From positions 1 through 6,630 of the forward strand of contig DDCR01000185.1 in NCBI GenBank assembly GCA_002335115.1: a stretch of DNA of 6,630 bases. The letters are read 5' to 3'. Below the pieces are notes generated by a model that worked only from the letters and a program-made list of their open reading frames with translations, did no database searches and was not told the origin of the DNA. This document shows, piece by piece, positions 5,238 to 6,630 of the stretch; positions within the stretch are counted from its first letter, which is position 1, and every line of letters starts with the position of its first letter. The position numbers were made by a program, and so were the translations under genes. The DNA is from Oceanospirillaceae bacterium UBA2001. GTDB taxonomy: Bacteria; Pseudomonadota; Gammaproteobacteria; Pseudomonadales; Balneatricaceae.

Positions 5238-6630
5238 AGTCTAGGGCCCGCAAAGGACTGCCTGTGCGCTGTTTTTCATGCCATTGATCGGCAATCCAAA
5301 CTTTTGCATTGGTGGGTGCTAGAGGTGTTTTACCTAAGATTAAATCAGCCGCTTTCTCTGCGACCATGATGGTGGGTGCGTTTAAGTTACCATTAGTAAT
5401 GACAGGGAAAATGGACGAATCGACTACCCTTAGGCCGCTGACACCTCGGACTTTACACTCATTATCAAGCACTGCCATAACGTCATCATCTGCACCCATT
5501 TTACAGGTGCATGATGGATGGTAAGCACTTTCAACATTGGTTTTAACCCAAGCATCGATTTCATTATCAGTTTGAACGTTAGCGCCAGGCTGAATTTCTT
5601 CTCCTTTAAAAGGGTCAAGTGAGGGCTGATTTAGCAACTCTCGGGTCAACCGAATACAATCTCGCCAATCTTGTTTATCTTGCTCGGTCGTAATGTAATT
5701 AAAGGTTATTTTAGGTGCATCACTAGCTTGGTTAGACACAATGCGGATATGGCCACGACTACTGGGCTTATTGGGCCCCACGTGCACTTGATAGCCATGG
5801 CCGTCAAAGGCAGCATTGCCGTCATAACGCATCGCTGCTGGTAGAAAATGGTACTGGATATTAGGCCATTTGAGCCCAGCTCTTGAGCGAATAAAGCCAC
5901 AGGATTCAAAGTGGTTGGTTGCTCCTAATCCCGTTTTAGTGAGCAGCCAGCGGGCTCCTATTAAGCCCATATTAAAGTAGTCAAGTTTGCTGTTAAGGCT
6001 GATGGGCTGTTTACATCGATATTGAAAATAAACTTCTAAGTGATCCTGCAGATTTTCACCAACGCCGGGTAAATCATGCACTAAGGGCACCTGAGCATCC
6101 GCTAATACTTGGGCGGGGCCAATTCCTGAGAGTTGCAGTAAATGGGGCGAGCCTACTGAACCTGCGCTAAGTATCACTTCGGTGTTGGCATGCACTTGCT
6201 TAATTTGTCCACCTTGAAGGTATTCTATGCCCGTGGCCTGCTTACCGTTAAACAGCACCTTTTGAGCCGTCACTTTTTTCAGCAAAGTAAGGTTGGACCG
6301 TTTGAGCGCTTTGCGTAAATGGGCATTACTAGTACTGGAGCGGACACCTTTCTTGACGGTCATGTGCATGGCGCCGAACCCTTCTTGTTGCTCTCCATTA
6401 AAATCTTTGGTGTAGGGGTAACCTGCTTCTTGGCCCGCATCAATAAAGGCTTTATAGAGGGGATTAAGGCGCATATTATTACCACCGCAGGTGCCCACTG
6501 GTCCACTCCCACCACGGTATTCGTCTTCTCCACCTTGCCAGGTTTCGGCTTGTTTAAAATAAGGTAAGCAGTCCGCATAATTCCAGCCCACTGCACCTTG
6601 TTCTTGCCATTGCTCATAATCCATGGCATG
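5221..6630 (-). CDS. betA: Choline dehydrogenase, GMC flavoprotein, C-terminal part (5' end outside window)
   Basis: FAD enzyme, membrane-associated, oxidising choline to betaine aldehyde (and on to glycine betaine) with electrons passed to the respiratory chain; an osmoprotection enzyme. The frame stays open to the right edge: the codons before the ATG at 6624 read His-Ala, matching the conserved GxA segment near residues 100-101 of E. coli BetA, so that ATG is internal and about 99 N-terminal residues, including the FAD dinucleotide-binding motif, are missing. Counting from that Met, visible features are the GMC signature [13 protein letters not shown] (158-170), [13 protein letters not shown] (185-197), [10 protein letters not shown] (237-246), [10 protein letters not shown] (253-262), the active-site His in [10 protein letters not shown] (H369) and the NGNLNAPT segment (411-418) holding the Asn/His-position partner. 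The C-terminus ends like BetA. betB is not in the window; it may lie upstream, beyond the right edge. A general GMC alcohol dehydrogenase is the only real alternative and fits less well. Confidence 0.95.
   Translation of the reverse strand, partial: HAMDYEQWQEQGAVGWNYADCLPYFKQAETWQGGEDEYRGGSGPVGTCGGNNMRLNPLYKAFIDAGQEAGYPYTKDFNGEQQEGFGAMHMTVKKGVRSSTSNAHLRKALKRSNLTLLKKVTAQKVLFNGKQATGIEYLQGGQIKQVHANTEVILSAGSVGSPHLLQLSGIGPAQVLADAQVPLVHDLPGVGENLQDHLEVYFQYRCKQPISLNSKLDYFNMGLIGARWLLTKTGLGATNHFESCGFIRSRAGLKWPNIQYHFLPAAMRYDGNAAFDGHGYQVHVGPNKPSSRGHIRIVSNQASDAPKITFNYITTEQDKQDWRDCIRLTRELLNQPSLDPFKGEEIQPGANVQTDNEIDAWVKTNVESAYHPSCTCKMGADDDVMAVLDNECKVRGVSGLRVVDSSIFPVITNGNLNAPTIMVAEKAADLILGKTPLAPTNAKVWIADQWHEKQRTGSPLRALDSAQNR

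Noticed and set aside
6622..6624. ATG as the start of betA
   Set aside because: The two preceding codons (His-Ala) continue the BetA alignment, and a protein starting here would lack the FAD-binding domain; the gene is simply cut by the window edge.

Overview
The window looks like chromosomal DNA from a gammaproteobacterium, probably a marine or brackish one. The class II (long-form) ketol-acid reductoisomerase, ModF, EmrE-type SMR protein, BetI and BetA all closely resemble their enterobacterial counterparts as I remember them. Choline-to-betaine genes suit a salt-exposed lifestyle. This taxonomic call is inference; no rRNA or other marker gene is present.

Layout. The left half reads rightward. 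It holds the 3' two thirds of ilvC (1-972, cut by the left edge), modF (985-2412, 12 nt after ilvC), a 70-nt gap with small symmetric elements, an EmrE-type small multidrug resistance gene (2483-2815) and betI (2840-3424, 24 nt after the SMR gene). A 135-nt convergent gap follows, with a plausible intrinsic terminator for betI. The right half reads leftward. It holds betA (5221-6630, cut by the right edge, so its N-terminal ~100 codons lie outside) and then a 520-codon gene (5122-3560) that joins a family 2 glycosyltransferase to a YdjC/ChbG/HpnK-type deacetylase in one polypeptide. No stretch longer than 135 nt lacks a gene. I see no tRNA, rRNA, CRISPR or insertion sequence.

How the genes may work together. 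BetI (choline-sensing repressor) and BetA (choline dehydrogenase) belong to glycine betaine synthesis, but here they sit in separate convergent units rather than in the usual betIBA order. BetI is instead paired with an SMR transporter of the type known to move quaternary cations, which suggests a choline/betaine or quaternary-ammonium export module. The glycosyltransferase-deacetylase fusion is the most unusual gene. Its two halves match the logic of FlmF2 + NaxD (undecaprenyl-phosphate amino sugar, then N-deacetylation) or HpnI + HpnK in hopanoids, so it may build a free-amine sugar on a lipid carrier for envelope modification. ilvC (branched-chain amino acid synthesis) and modF (ABC-type tandem ATPase) are probably co-transcribed, with no obvious functional link.
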